DNA from: CAZCEC01 sp964497615
GTDB taxonomy: Bacteria; Chloroflexota; Anaerolineae; Anaerolineales; UBA6663
Length of the DNA: 64,000 nt
Direction of reading: 5' to 3'
Assembly: GCA_964497615.1 (NCBI GenBank)
Contig: CAZCEC010000029.1
Coordinates: 12,229 to 76,228 of the forward strand
Made by a program: the position numbers and the translations under genes. Shown one piece after another: positions 16,592-24,612 of the stretch. The first letter of the stretch is position 1, and every line of letters starts with the position of its first letter. Under the pieces are notes generated by a model. That model did no database searches and had not been told where the DNA came from. It saw only the letters and a program-made list of their open reading frames with translations.

Positions 16592-17647
16592 ATGGAACCC
16601 GTCCCCCGCCGGCCGCGTCTTAATCCTGCCGTGTCGATTCCGCCTTATTTGCACTGTATTGAACTGCCCACGCCCTTTCCGGTTGGCCCGGTCAACGTCT
16701 ATCTGGCGGAGGGAGAAGCGCTGACGCTGGTGGACACTGGCCCGAAGGCCGACCAGACGCGCACGGCGCTGGAGAGCCAGTTGGCCGCCCGCGGGTATCG
16801 CGTCAAGGACCTGCGCCGCATCGTCCTGACACACCATCATGTTGACCACGTCGGCCTGGCCGCCGAGTTGGCCCAGCGTTCCGGCGCGGAGGTCATCACC
16901 CACCCCTATACCGTTCCCTGGCTGGCCGGCTATGCCGCCGAACAGGCCCGCCAGCATCCCTTCTACCTCCGCATCTGGGAGGAAAGCGGCGTTCCGCCGG
17001 AGATCATTGCCTCGATGACGGAGTCGAGCGCCGCCCTGCCCCGCTGGACCGATGCGGCTGGCGCGGCCGGAACCCTCGACGAAGGCACGTCGCTGCGCCT
17101 GGGCGACGACGACTGGAGCGTATTCCACACTCCCGGCCACGCTGGCGGACTGATCTGCCTGTGGGAGCCGGGGTCGCGCACGCTACTGGCCAACGATCAC
17201 TTCATCCGCGACATCTCGTCCAATCCCGTCTTGGAGCCGTCGCCGATGATGAACGGCCCCCGCCCGCGGCGGCTGGTCGAATACTTGCACCACATGGACC
17301 GCATGGCCGCCCTTAAGCCCGCCATCGCCCTGCCGGGTCATGGTGAACCGGTCGAAGACGTTGCCCAGCTCGTCCGCCAGCGCCATTTGTTTCACGAGCG
17401 CCGCGCCCGCCGGCTGCTGGAGGCCCTGGACGGGCAGGCACTGACCCTGTGGGAACTGACGCAGCCCCTTTTCCCGCGCCTCACGCGCGGCATGGATTTC
17501 TTCCTGGCGCTGTCGGAGGTGCTGGGACACCTGGATTTGCTTGAAGAGGCTGGTCTCGCACAGCCCCAACTCCACGGCCCGCTACGGCGCTGGGTCCGCC
17601 TGGAGGAAGGCTTGCGCTATACTGCCGCCCATGACGCCGCCGTCTGA
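16592..17647 (+). CDS. MBL-fold metallohydrolase
   Basis: 351 residues. The metallo-beta-lactamase metal motif THHHVDHVG is clear (about residues 77-85), preceded by LVDTGPKADQT, then FHTPGHAGGLICLW, ANDHFI and ALPGHGEPV, supplying the other His/Asp ligands. The C-terminal about 90 residues are helical and winged-helix-like (LTLWELTQPLFPRL, EVLGHLDLLEEAGL), the arrangement of glyoxalase-II/LACTB2-like hydrolases. Substrate is likely a thioester or ester; not determinable. The 3' end overlaps the PBP start by 17 bases. Start codon ATG 16592 lacks a good ribosome site. Confidence 0.87.
   Translation: MEPVPRRPRLNPAVSIPPYLHCIELPTPFPVGPVNVYLAEGEALTLVDTGPKADQTRTALESQLAARGYRVKDLRRIVLTHHHVDHVGLAAELAQRSGAEVITHPYTVPWLAGYAAEQARQHPFYLRIWEESGVPPEIIASMTESSAALPRWTDAAGAAGTLDEGTSLRLGDDDWSVFHTPGHAGGLICLWEPGSRTLLANDHFIRDISSNPVLEPSPMMNGPRPRRLVEYLHHMDRMAALKPAIALPGHGEPVEDVAQLVRQRHLFHERRARRLLEALDGQALTLWELTQPLFPRLTRGMDFFLALSEVLGHLDLLEEAGLAQPQLHGPLRRWVRLEEGLRYTAAHDAAV
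17618..17623 (+). promoter_or_regulatory. TATACT -10-like element 7 bases before the PBP start
   Basis: TATACT with spacing to ATG 17631 identical to the Dus case and no Shine-Dalgarno between. It lies inside the MBL gene. No TGN extension and no clear -35, so weaker than the others. Confidence 0.4.
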
Positions 17648-20600
17648 ATCGCCCAACGAGAAGCTGCGCCGGCTGGCCGCCGCGAATCAGCCGCCGGAAG
17701 GTGAGGCGGGCGCAACACCGCCCTCGGGGACGCCGGCCGTGCCAACGGGCGATACGGCGCCGGCTGCTCCCGAGCCCGCAGCCCCCACCGAGTCCAGCCC
17801 GGCGTTTGCGTCCGGCCGCGAATGGCCGTCCGGTTCGGCGCCCGGCGCCGCCGCCGGCCCGACCACCGCCTCGCAGCCGCGCCCGATTCAGGAGGAGGAC
17901 ACCGGTCCAACGCGCGCCCAGCGGATTGAGGCGTCGGCGCCAACCGTCGTCAACCCAGCGGCCACGCTGCCGCCGCCCAACTTGGGGCGGCCCGCCACGC
18001 CGCGCCCGCTGCCGCCGGTGGACAGCCAGGGCATGCCGCACGTCCCGCCGCCGCGCCCGCCGGAGAACGACCCCTTTGGCACCCGCGTTCAGCGCGGCGC
18101 CTTGCGGCTCGACCCGCCTGCCAGCCGGCGTCAGCCGGCCTCCCAGCGCCCGGCGCCCGGCTATCAGCGGCCGATCTATCCCCAGTATCCCGCGCCGGAA
18201 GTTGTCCCTTCGCGCCCCACGCGCCGCGGGCAGGGATCCGGCGGCGGACGGCGGTTCTGGGGCTGCCTGGGGACGCTGCTCCGGGTGTCGGCCATCGGCG
18301 CGGCACTGCTGATCATTCTGGCCATTGGCGGTGCGGTGTTTGGCTACCTGGCCGTCGCCGCAACCCTGCCCAACGTGGACGACCTGCGCGCCCAGGCCTC
18401 GCAATTCGAGACCACGCGCGTCTACGACTCGGCCGGCAACCTGCTGTACGAGATCGTGGACCCGCAGGCCGGCCGGCGCACACGCGTGCCGCTTAACCGC
18501 ATTTCGCCCTACCTGGTGGCCGCCACCATCGCGACCGAGGACAAGGATTTCTACTCGCACCCTGGCTTCGACCCGATCGCCATCATCCGCGCCATCTGGC
18601 AGAACCTGCGCGCGGGCGAGACCGTCTCCGGCGCGTCCACCATCACCCAGCAACTGGTCAAATTGCTGGTCCTTTCGCCGGAGGAGGCGGCGCAACGCAC
18701 GAACAGCCGCAAGATTCGCGAGGTGATTCTCGCCGCCGAGATCACGCGCCGCTACAGCAAGGACGAAATCCTTGAGCTATACCTGAACGAGATTTACTAC
18801 GGCAACCTGGCCTACGGCATCGAAGCCGCCGCCGAGACCTACTTCAACAAGCGCGCGGCGGACCTGAGCCTGGCCGAGGCGACCTTCCTGGCCGGCCTGC
18901 CGCAATCGCCCGCGGTGTACGACATCTATTCCGACCCTGACACGACGTTAGGCCGCCATGAGGACGTTGTCGGCCTCATGCTAGCGCTCGGCTGCGTGGA
19001 TGTTAGCAATAGCCCGCAGCCCGTATGCATCACCACTGATGACGCCGGCCCGGCACTGCTGGCGATGAAGACCTATCCGTTCCAGCCGCCGGCCAACAAC
19101 GCCCTCTTCCCGCACTGGGTGCAGTTTATCCGCCAGGAACTGGAGGCCACCTACGGCGCGCAGTTGTACCGTTCCGGGTACAGCGTCTACACCACGCTGG
19201 ACCCCCAGCTTCAGAAGCTAGCCGAGGCACACGTAAGTGCCCAGGTGAATGCCCTGGCAGAGCGCAACGTGACCAACGGCGCACTCATCGCGCTGCGGCC
19301 GACTACGGGCGAGATTCTCGTCATGGTGGGCTCAGACAACTTCGACGACCCGGTGGATGGGCAGATCAACATGTCAATCCGTCCCCGCCAGCCTGGTTCG
19401 TCCATCAAGCCACTGACCTATGCCCTGGCCTTTGAGAAGGGTTGGACCCCCGCCACCCTGCTGTGGGATGTGCCCACCGAGTTCCCCGACGGCGCCAACC
19501 CGCCGTATGTGCCGGTCAATTACGATGGCTTCTATCATGGTCCGGTCCGGCTCCGCACCGCGCTGGCAACCTCCTACAACGTCCCGGCGGTAAAAGCCCT
19601 CCAGTTCACCGGCATCTATGGCGACGGCGCGTTTCTGCCGTTTGCCGAAACGCTGGGCATCACCTCGCTGAACCGCGACGACTATGGCCTGGCCCTCACC
19701 CTCGGCGGCGGCGACGTGAGCCTGCTGGAGATGGTGACGGCGTATGCTTCCCTCGCCAATGGCGGTCTGCGGGCCTTCCCGGTCAGCATCCAGCGCATCA
19801 CTGATTCGGAAGGCAATGTCGTTTGCCAGCAGCCGCTCTCGCCTGGCGCTCTGACCGACAACCCGCCGCCCTGCCAGACGCCGCCCGAGACCTGGGGCCG
19901 TGGCGTCATGTCGGCGGAGACCGCGTTCCTCATCAGCGACATCCTGGCCGACAACGATGCCCGCGCCCCAGCGTTTGGGGTCAACTCCACCTTGCGGCTC
20001 ACCTTCCCGGCGGCCGTCAAGACGGGCACTACCAACGACATCCGGGACAACTGGACGATTGGCTATACACCCGACCTGGTGGCGGGCGTGTGGGTGGGCA
20101 ATGCGGACTATACGCCGATGGTCAATACCAGCGGCGTCACCGGCGCGGCGCCCATCTGGCATGAATTCATGGAGGCGGCATTGGCGGGCCGCGCCACTAG
20201 CTTTGTCCGCCCGCCCGGCATTGTGGACCGGTCTATCTGCGCGATTACGGGCGCGGAGCCAAGCGAGTTCTGCCCGCCCGACCGCATCCGGGGCGAGGTG
20301 TTTGCTGGCAACCACCTGCCGCTGCCCGCCGACCGCGACCTGTGGCAGCGCGCCTATATTGACCCCTTCACCTTATTGCGCCAGACCGCGGACTGCGCCA
20401 ACTACTATCAAACAGACCAACTATTCAACCAGAACCGACTGGTCATCGACGTGGCCGATCCGTGGGGCCGCAAGTGGCTGACCGAAGACGCCAACGGCCA
20501 GGCCTGGGCGGCCGGCCACAATATCACGCCCCCCATCCAGTGGGCGCCGACGGGTGACTGCACGCCCGACTCCCCCCACCCCATCATCAGCTTCGCCTTC

Positions 20601-21074
20601 CCGGCCGAGGGCGCCACGTTGGAGGCCGCGCCCATCCAGATCGTGGGGCAGGCGGCGGCCACCGGAAGCTTTGACCGCTACGTCATTGACTTTGGGCTGA
20701 GCCACGACCCGCAGGGCTGGGGGGCGGTTTACGGACCCAGCACGCTCCCAGTGGCGGAGACCGGGGCACTGGCAGACTGGGACCTGAGCACCCTGCCGGA
20801 TGGCCCAGTCACCTTGCGCATCACCGTCTTCAGCCAGGCCGGCGGCAGCGCCGAGGCGCGGGTGCATTTCACCGTGCAGCGCCCTACCCCCACCCCAGAA
20901 CCCACGGGCACCGCCACTGCGACGCCCACCGAAACGCCGATCCCGTCGGCCACGCCAACGCCGACGGTCACGCCCACAGAGACCGCCACGCCAACGCCCA
21001 GCAGCACGCCCGAGGTGATCGTCCTCCCCTCAGCCACATCAGACATCATCGTGCCGCCCTCGGCGACACCTTAG
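17631..21074 (+). CDS. Class A penicillin-binding protein (transglycosylase/transpeptidase)
   Basis: 1147 residues from ATG 17631 (MTPPSESPNEKLRRLAAANQ). A Pro/Ala-rich cytoplasmic tail of about 200 residues precedes one TM helix (about residues 222-247). GT51 domain: ATIATEDKDFYSHPGFDP, STITQQLVKLL, RKIREVILAAEI, LNEIYYGNLAYGIEAAAETYF. Transpeptidase: SxxK in RQPGSSIKPLTYALAF, SxN in ATSYNVPAVKAL, KTGT in AAVKTGTTNDIRDNW. Then a beta-sandwich (PIISFAFPAEGATLEAAPIQ) and a long Thr/Pro tail. It polymerises and cross-links peptidoglycan outside the membrane. The very long N-terminal tail and Thr/Pro tail exceed typical family length. Relevant to cell-wall architecture in Chloroflexota. Confidence 0.95.
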   Translation: MTPPSESPNEKLRRLAAANQPPEGEAGATPPSGTPAVPTGDTAPAAPEPAAPTESSPAFASGREWPSGSAPGAAAGPTTASQPRPIQEEDTGPTRAQRIEASAPTVVNPAATLPPPNLGRPATPRPLPPVDSQGMPHVPPPRPPENDPFGTRVQRGALRLDPPASRRQPASQRPAPGYQRPIYPQYPAPEVVPSRPTRRGQGSGGGRRFWGCLGTLLRVSAIGAALLIILAIGGAVFGYLAVAATLPNVDDLRAQASQFETTRVYDSAGNLLYEIVDPQAGRRTRVPLNRISPYLVAATIATEDKDFYSHPGFDPIAIIRAIWQNLRAGETVSGASTITQQLVKLLVLSPEEAAQRTNSRKIREVILAAEITRRYSKDEILELYLNEIYYGNLAYGIEAAAETYFNKRAADLSLAEATFLAGLPQSPAVYDIYSDPDTTLGRHEDVVGLMLALGCVDVSNSPQPVCITTDDAGPALLAMKTYPFQPPANNALFPHWVQFIRQELEATYGAQLYRSGYSVYTTLDPQLQKLAEAHVSAQVNALAERNVTNGALIALRPTTGEILVMVGSDNFDDPVDGQINMSIRPRQPGSSIKPLTYALAFEKGWTPATLLWDVPTEFPDGANPPYVPVNYDGFYHGPVRLRTALATSYNVPAVKALQFTGIYGDGAFLPFAETLGITSLNRDDYGLALTLGGGDVSLLEMVTAYASLANGGLRAFPVSIQRITDSEGNVVCQQPLSPGALTDNPPPCQTPPETWGRGVMSAETAFLISDILADNDARAPAFGVNSTLRLTFPAAVKTGTTNDIRDNWTIGYTPDLVAGVWVGNADYTPMVNTSGVTGAAPIWHEFMEAALAGRATSFVRPPGIVDRSICAITGAEPSEFCPPDRIRGEVFAGNHLPLPADRDLWQRAYIDPFTLLRQTADCANYYQTDQLFNQNRLVIDVADPWGRKWLTEDANGQAWAAGHNITPPIQWAPTGDCTPDSPHPIISFAFPAEGATLEAAPIQIVGQAAATGSFDRYVIDFGLSHDPQGWGAVYGPSTLPVAETGALADWDLSTLPDGPVTLRITVFSQAGGSAEARVHFTVQRPTPTPEPTGTATATPTETPIPSATPTPTVTPTETATPTPSSTPEVIVLPSATSDIIVPPSATP

Positions 21075-21164
21075 CCCGCTGGCTGCTCTCGCGGCGGCAT
21101 GACGCGGCGTAGTCGAATCACCGCGCCGAGCGCCATGGGTGCGGCAGTGGGCGCGCCATTCCTC

Positions 21165-21173
21165 TGTTAGAAT
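21165..21173 (+). promoter_or_regulatory. Extended -10 (TGTTAGAAT) before the CDF transporter
   Basis: TGN-TAGAAT ends 6 bases before the ATG at 21180, with no Shine-Dalgarno; predicts a leaderless transcript. Confidence 0.5.
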
Positions 21174-21179
21174 TCCGCC

Positions 21180-22580
21180 ATGAACTCATCGCGCGCCGCC
21201 GACATCCGGCGGGTGCTCATAATTGTGCTGGCGCTGAACCTGGCCGTCACCACGATCAAATTGGTGGTTGGGCTGACCACGGGCGCGCTGGCGGTCGTGG
21301 CCGACGCATTTCACTCGATTGTGGATGCCTCGTCCAACGTCATCGCGCTGGTTGGCCTGTGGGTGGCGGCGCGCCCGGCAGACGAAAACCATCCGTACGG
21401 GCACCACAAGTACGAGACCATTGCCACCTTGAGCATTGGCGGGATGCTGCTGGTCGCGGCATTTGAGATTGGCCGCGGCGTGATCGAGCGGCTGTTCGTC
21501 AATCCGGTCGTGCCGCAGGCCACGCTGCTGTCGTTCGGGCTGCTCATCTTCACATTTCTGATCAATCTGGGCGTCACCGTCTACGAGACGCGCGCGGGCC
21601 GGCGGCTCAACAGCCAACTGCTGCTCGCCGATGCCACGCACACGCGCGCCGACCTGCTGATCACGATCTCGGTAGTGGCCTCGCTGGCCGCGGCTCGCTT
21701 GAATCTGGCCTGGATCGATCCGCTCGTCGCTGGCGCCGTCGTCGTGGTGCTGTTCCGCGCGGCATTTGGCATTTTGCGGACCACTTCCAAGGTGTTGACT
21801 GATGTGGCGGTAGCCGATCCTGAGCAGGTGGCGGCTATCGCGGGAGCCGTGCCTGGCGTCACCGCCGTGAGCAGCGTCCGGTCGCGGGGCCATGCCGACG
21901 CCGCCTATCTGGACCTGCACATCCACGTCAACCCGGCGATGGATACCGACCAGGCGCACGGCCTGGCCTCCGAAGTGGAGCACCGGCTAGCCGCGGCGCT
22001 GCCCGGCAAGGTGGATACCGTCGTCCATATCGAGCCGGAGTGGGAGGGGGCGGACGGCACACCCTGGGAGCGGCTGGCGCTGGAACTGCGCAAGCTGGCC
22101 GATGGGCAGGGCCTGGGCCTGCACGACCTGCATGCCCACATCGAGCGGGATGGCGGCCTTTCGGCGGAGGTGCACCTGGAACTGGCCGCCAACTTGACCC
22201 TGGCCGAGGCCCATGCCGCCGCCGACTACTTCGAGGCGCGGGCGCGGGCGGCGGTGCCCGAACTGCGATCCCTGGTGACGCACCTGGAGCCATTGCCAAC
22301 CGAACTGCCGAATGAGGCCGGCCGCCTAACCCTGGAAGGCGTCGCGGCGCTGCGCCAGCGGCTCACCACCCTGGCCGACAGGATTGCCGGGGCGGGCGCG
22401 TGCCACAACGTGGAGCTTCACAATGTGGACGGCCACCTGACCGCCACCCTGCATGTGACGCAGCCGGGCGAACAACCGCTCGTCGCCGCGCACGCCCTGG
22501 CCGAGCGGATCGAGAGCGAGCTGCGCCGCAGCGAGCCGGGACTCAGCCGCCTGGTTGTGCACGTGGAACCGCCGGAGTAG
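21180..22580 (+). CDS. Cation diffusion facilitator transporter with three C-terminal ZT-dimer-like modules
   Basis: 466 residues, longer than the usual about 300. The first about 200 residues hold six TM helices with CDF metal-site motifs: DAFHSIVDASSNVIAL (HxxxD) and DATHTRADLLITIS. The loop has ENHPYGHHKYETIATL, typical of FieF-like members. The C-terminal part contains not one but three similar cytoplasmic modules: PGVTAVSSVRSRGHADAAYL ending VVHIEPE, then GLGLHDLHAHIERDGGLSAE ending VTHLEPLP, then CHNVELHNVDGHLTATLHV ending VVHVEPPE. Each resembles the ferredoxin-like metal-binding ZT_dimer domain. It exports Zn2+, Fe2+ or similar ions in exchange for protons. Metal specificity cannot be assigned. 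Confidence 0.92.
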   Translation: MNSSRAADIRRVLIIVLALNLAVTTIKLVVGLTTGALAVVADAFHSIVDASSNVIALVGLWVAARPADENHPYGHHKYETIATLSIGGMLLVAAFEIGRGVIERLFVNPVVPQATLLSFGLLIFTFLINLGVTVYETRAGRRLNSQLLLADATHTRADLLITISVVASLAAARLNLAWIDPLVAGAVVVVLFRAAFGILRTTSKVLTDVAVADPEQVAAIAGAVPGVTAVSSVRSRGHADAAYLDLHIHVNPAMDTDQAHGLASEVEHRLAAALPGKVDTVVHIEPEWEGADGTPWERLALELRKLADGQGLGLHDLHAHIERDGGLSAEVHLELAANLTLAEAHAAADYFEARARAAVPELRSLVTHLEPLPTELPNEAGRLTLEGVAALRQRLTTLADRIAGAGACHNVELHNVDGHLTATLHVTQPGEQPLVAAHALAERIESELRRSEPGLSRLVVHVEPPE

Positions 22581-22602
22581 CATTAGCCTCGGGGAAGGCC
22601 GC

Positions 22603-23280
22603 ATGCCGCTTGAAGCAATCAGCCTCAACGCCGCCGCCGACAAGATCCAGCGCCCGTTCTCGGTGGTGCCGCTGGCATCCGTGGCGGACCTCAGCCTGAG
22701 CCTGTACATGTGCCAGGGCCAGATCAACTGGCACCGCCACCCGGATGAAGATGAATTGTTCCTGGTTCACGAGGGGGTGGTGCAGTTGGACACCGAGCGC
22801 GGCCGCCTGACGCTGCACTCGGAGGAGCTCGCGGTGGTACCCAAGGGGGTTGGGCATCGATCCGGCTCTCAGCTTCGGTNNNNNNNNNNCCTCATCCGGC
22901 CGACGGTCCTGGCCGACCGCAAGAACGGGCAACGGCACTTCGCCCTGGACACCGACCCGCCAATTGAGAAGGTGCGCCTGGCCCGCGTCCAGGCCACGTT
23001 GGGCGCGCCGTATCGCGCGGCGGCCGTGGCCCAGGTGGAAGACTTCGAACTACTGCTCATTCGCGCCGAGGGCGACAGCCCGCCGCAGCCCGCAGCGGAG
23101 TATCACCAACTCTGGCTGGCCCTGCGCGGGCATACGACTATTACCCTTCCCGGCCAGCCACCCGCTTCCCTCACAGCCGGCGAAATGGTGCGTGTCCCGC
23201 CGGGAACGCCGCACACGCTCTCGGCGACGCAGCCCAGCCTGCTCCTAACCCTTTCACGCGCCACGCCGGCCGAAGGGTAG
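22603..23280 (+). CDS. Two-domain cupin protein (short assembly gap inside)
   Basis: ATG 22603 with GGGGAAGG upstream. About 225 residues including a 10-N gap at 22880-22889; the reading frame happens to be preserved. First cupin: INWHRHPDEDELFLVHEGVVQL with the metal-binding HxH...E pattern and VPKGVGHRSG. Second cupin (after about residue 120): EYHQLWLALRGHTTITLPG and VPPGTPHTLS, with fewer metal ligands. Such bicupins include isomerases and dioxygenases. No substrate evidence here. It follows the CDF transporter by 22 bases and converges on plsY with only two bases between. Confidence 0.85.
   Translation: MPLEAISLNAAADKIQRPFSVVPLASVADLSLSLYMCQGQINWHRHPDEDELFLVHEGVVQLDTERGRLTLHSEELAVVPKGVGHRSGSQLRXXXXLIRPTVLADRKNGQRHFALDTDPPIEKVRLARVQATLGAPYRAAAVAQVEDFELLLIRAEGDSPPQPAAEYHQLWLALRGHTTITLPGQPPASLTAGEMVRVPPGTPHTLSATQPSLLLTLSRATPAEG
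22880..22889. other. Assembly gap (10 N) inside the cupin gene
   Basis: Ten Ns of placeholder length between two cupin halves in the same frame. Confidence 0.95.
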
Positions 23281-23282
23281 GC

Positions 23283-23879
23283 TCAACCTTCGTCCTTCGC
23301 CTTATCCAACCACAGGCTGCGGTACACCCGCCCCCAATCGGACGTTGCCCGCAGGGCCACCACCAGGCCGCCCGCGCCGGCCGCCAGCGCCGGCCCAAAT
23401 TGTCGGGTTAGCAGCCACATCACCGGCCCAAACAGAACCCCAGCAGCCACCGTGCCGCGCGCGCCATGCCGCAGCCCGAACAGCCCCGCCAGGGCCAGCC
23501 CCAGCCCCACCGGGAACCCGAGCGGTTCGATCGCCAGCATCGCGCCGCCCAGGGCGCCCAGGCCCATACCGCCCTTGAAGCCGGCCAGCGCGGGCCAGCA
23601 GTGGCCTGCCACAACGCCGGCAGCCGCCGCTGCCAACGCCCAGTCGGACGCGCCGAACCTCACCGCCAGCCAACCGGCCGCGTAGCCCTTGGCGAGGTCC
23701 AGCCCGGCGACGAGCAGCGCCACCCCAAGCCCCAGTTGGCGCAGGGTGTTGGTTGCACCGGAGTGGCCGGAGCCCCCGGCGCGGATGTCGCGGCCCGCCA
23801 CGAGGCGGCTTACCCACACTCCAAAGGGCAGCGAGCCCAGGCCATAGCCAGCCGCGGCCAATAGCAGGAGATTGAGCAT
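23283..23879 (-). CDS. plsY: Glycerol-3-phosphate acyltransferase PlsY
   Basis: 198 residues, multi-pass membrane protein. PlsY motifs are visible: YGLGSLPFGVWVSRLVAG, the glycerol-phosphate site RAGGSGHSGATNTLRQLG, and the third motif HCWPALAGFKGGMGLGALGG. It transfers acyl from acyl-phosphate to sn-glycerol-3-phosphate in the first step of phospholipid synthesis. The usual GKGVA in motif 3 reads GGMGL here. It is the last gene of a minus-strand operon; the preceding gene ends 7 bases before its ATG. Confidence 0.93.
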   Translation of the reverse strand: MLNLLLLAAAGYGLGSLPFGVWVSRLVAGRDIRAGGSGHSGATNTLRQLGLGVALLVAGLDLAKGYAAGWLAVRFGASDWALAAAAAGVVAGHCWPALAGFKGGMGLGALGGAMLAIEPLGFPVGLGLALAGLFGLRHGARGTVAAGVLFGPVMWLLTRQFGPALAAGAGGLVVALRATSDWGRVYRSLWLDKAKDEG

Positions 23880-23886
23880 TGGCGAC

Positions 23887-24609
23887 TTAGGGCGTGGGCG
23901 TCGGCCAGAACGGCAAGCCCGGCAGTGTCGGGTCCTTCAGGTCTTCGGCCAAATCCTCCAAGTAGCCCTCCGCTTCCACCAGCGTCGTGCCAAACGGCGT
24001 GTCCTGCATGTCGATGTGAATGGGCACTGCAATCGCAATCGGGACCACGTGCGAGATCGGCACCACGATGCTGATGGGGATCATCGGCGTGAGGCTGATG
24101 CCGATGCTGGTGACCACCGGAAAGTTCAGCGGGAACACCCCCAAGGGCGTGCGCAGCGGCACGGCCACGTTGGTGTTGATGGGCAGGGTGTAGCTGATGG
24201 GGACCTTGATCAGGTCGTGGTACCGAACGGTCAGGGATACGGGGATTGTTTCGCGAATCTCGACGTTGTAATCAATGGCCGCATTGGCCAACTCGGCCAC
24301 GGATTCGGCGGCAGTGCCCGCGGCGACCCCCGCCAGCCGCTGGCCTTCGAGCAGCAAGTTTAGCAGGTAGGCATTGATCGCCAGCGACACGATCACCGCC
24401 AGCCACAGAAGATAGTAATCGAGCGGACGCCGCCAACGGCCCACTGGGCGCGATTTCGCGGGTGGTTGAGCCGGCGGCTCCGCGGGCGGCTGGCTGGGCG
24501 CTTCGATGGGCGGCTGCGCCGGCGGCAGGGGCAGCGGCTCGGTCCGCGCATGGGCTGGCGGGGTCGCCGCGGTAACGTCATTCGGGTTTGGTTCCAAAGT
24601 CGCCTCCAT
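23887..24609 (-). CDS. Uncharacterised single-TM protein with VPI-rich strands
   Basis: 240 residues, no family recognised. A Pro-rich cytoplasmic N-terminus (PPAQPPIEAPSQPP type, about residues 25-55), basic stop RWRR, one TM helix (YYLLWLAVIVSLAINAYLL), then about 150 extracytoplasmic residues. These form an unusual series of short strands each containing VPI or IPI: ETIPVSLTVRYHD, IKVPISYTLPINTNVAVPL, MIPISIVVPISHVVPIAIAV. The end is acidic then Pro-rich (FWPTPTP). Starts 3 bases after the stop of the methylase-like gene and just before plsY, so tightly co-transcribed. An envelope structural role is only a guess. Confidence 0.6.
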   Translation of the reverse strand: MEATLEPNPNDVTAATPPAHARTEPLPLPPAQPPIEAPSQPPAEPPAQPPAKSRPVGRWRRPLDYYLLWLAVIVSLAINAYLLNLLLEGQRLAGVAAGTAAESVAELANAAIDYNVEIRETIPVSLTVRYHDLIKVPISYTLPINTNVAVPLRTPLGVFPLNFPVVTSIGISLTPMIPISIVVPISHVVPIAIAVPIHIDMQDTPFGTTLVEAEGYLEDLAEDLKDPTLPGLPFWPTPTP

Positions 24610-24612
24610 CCA

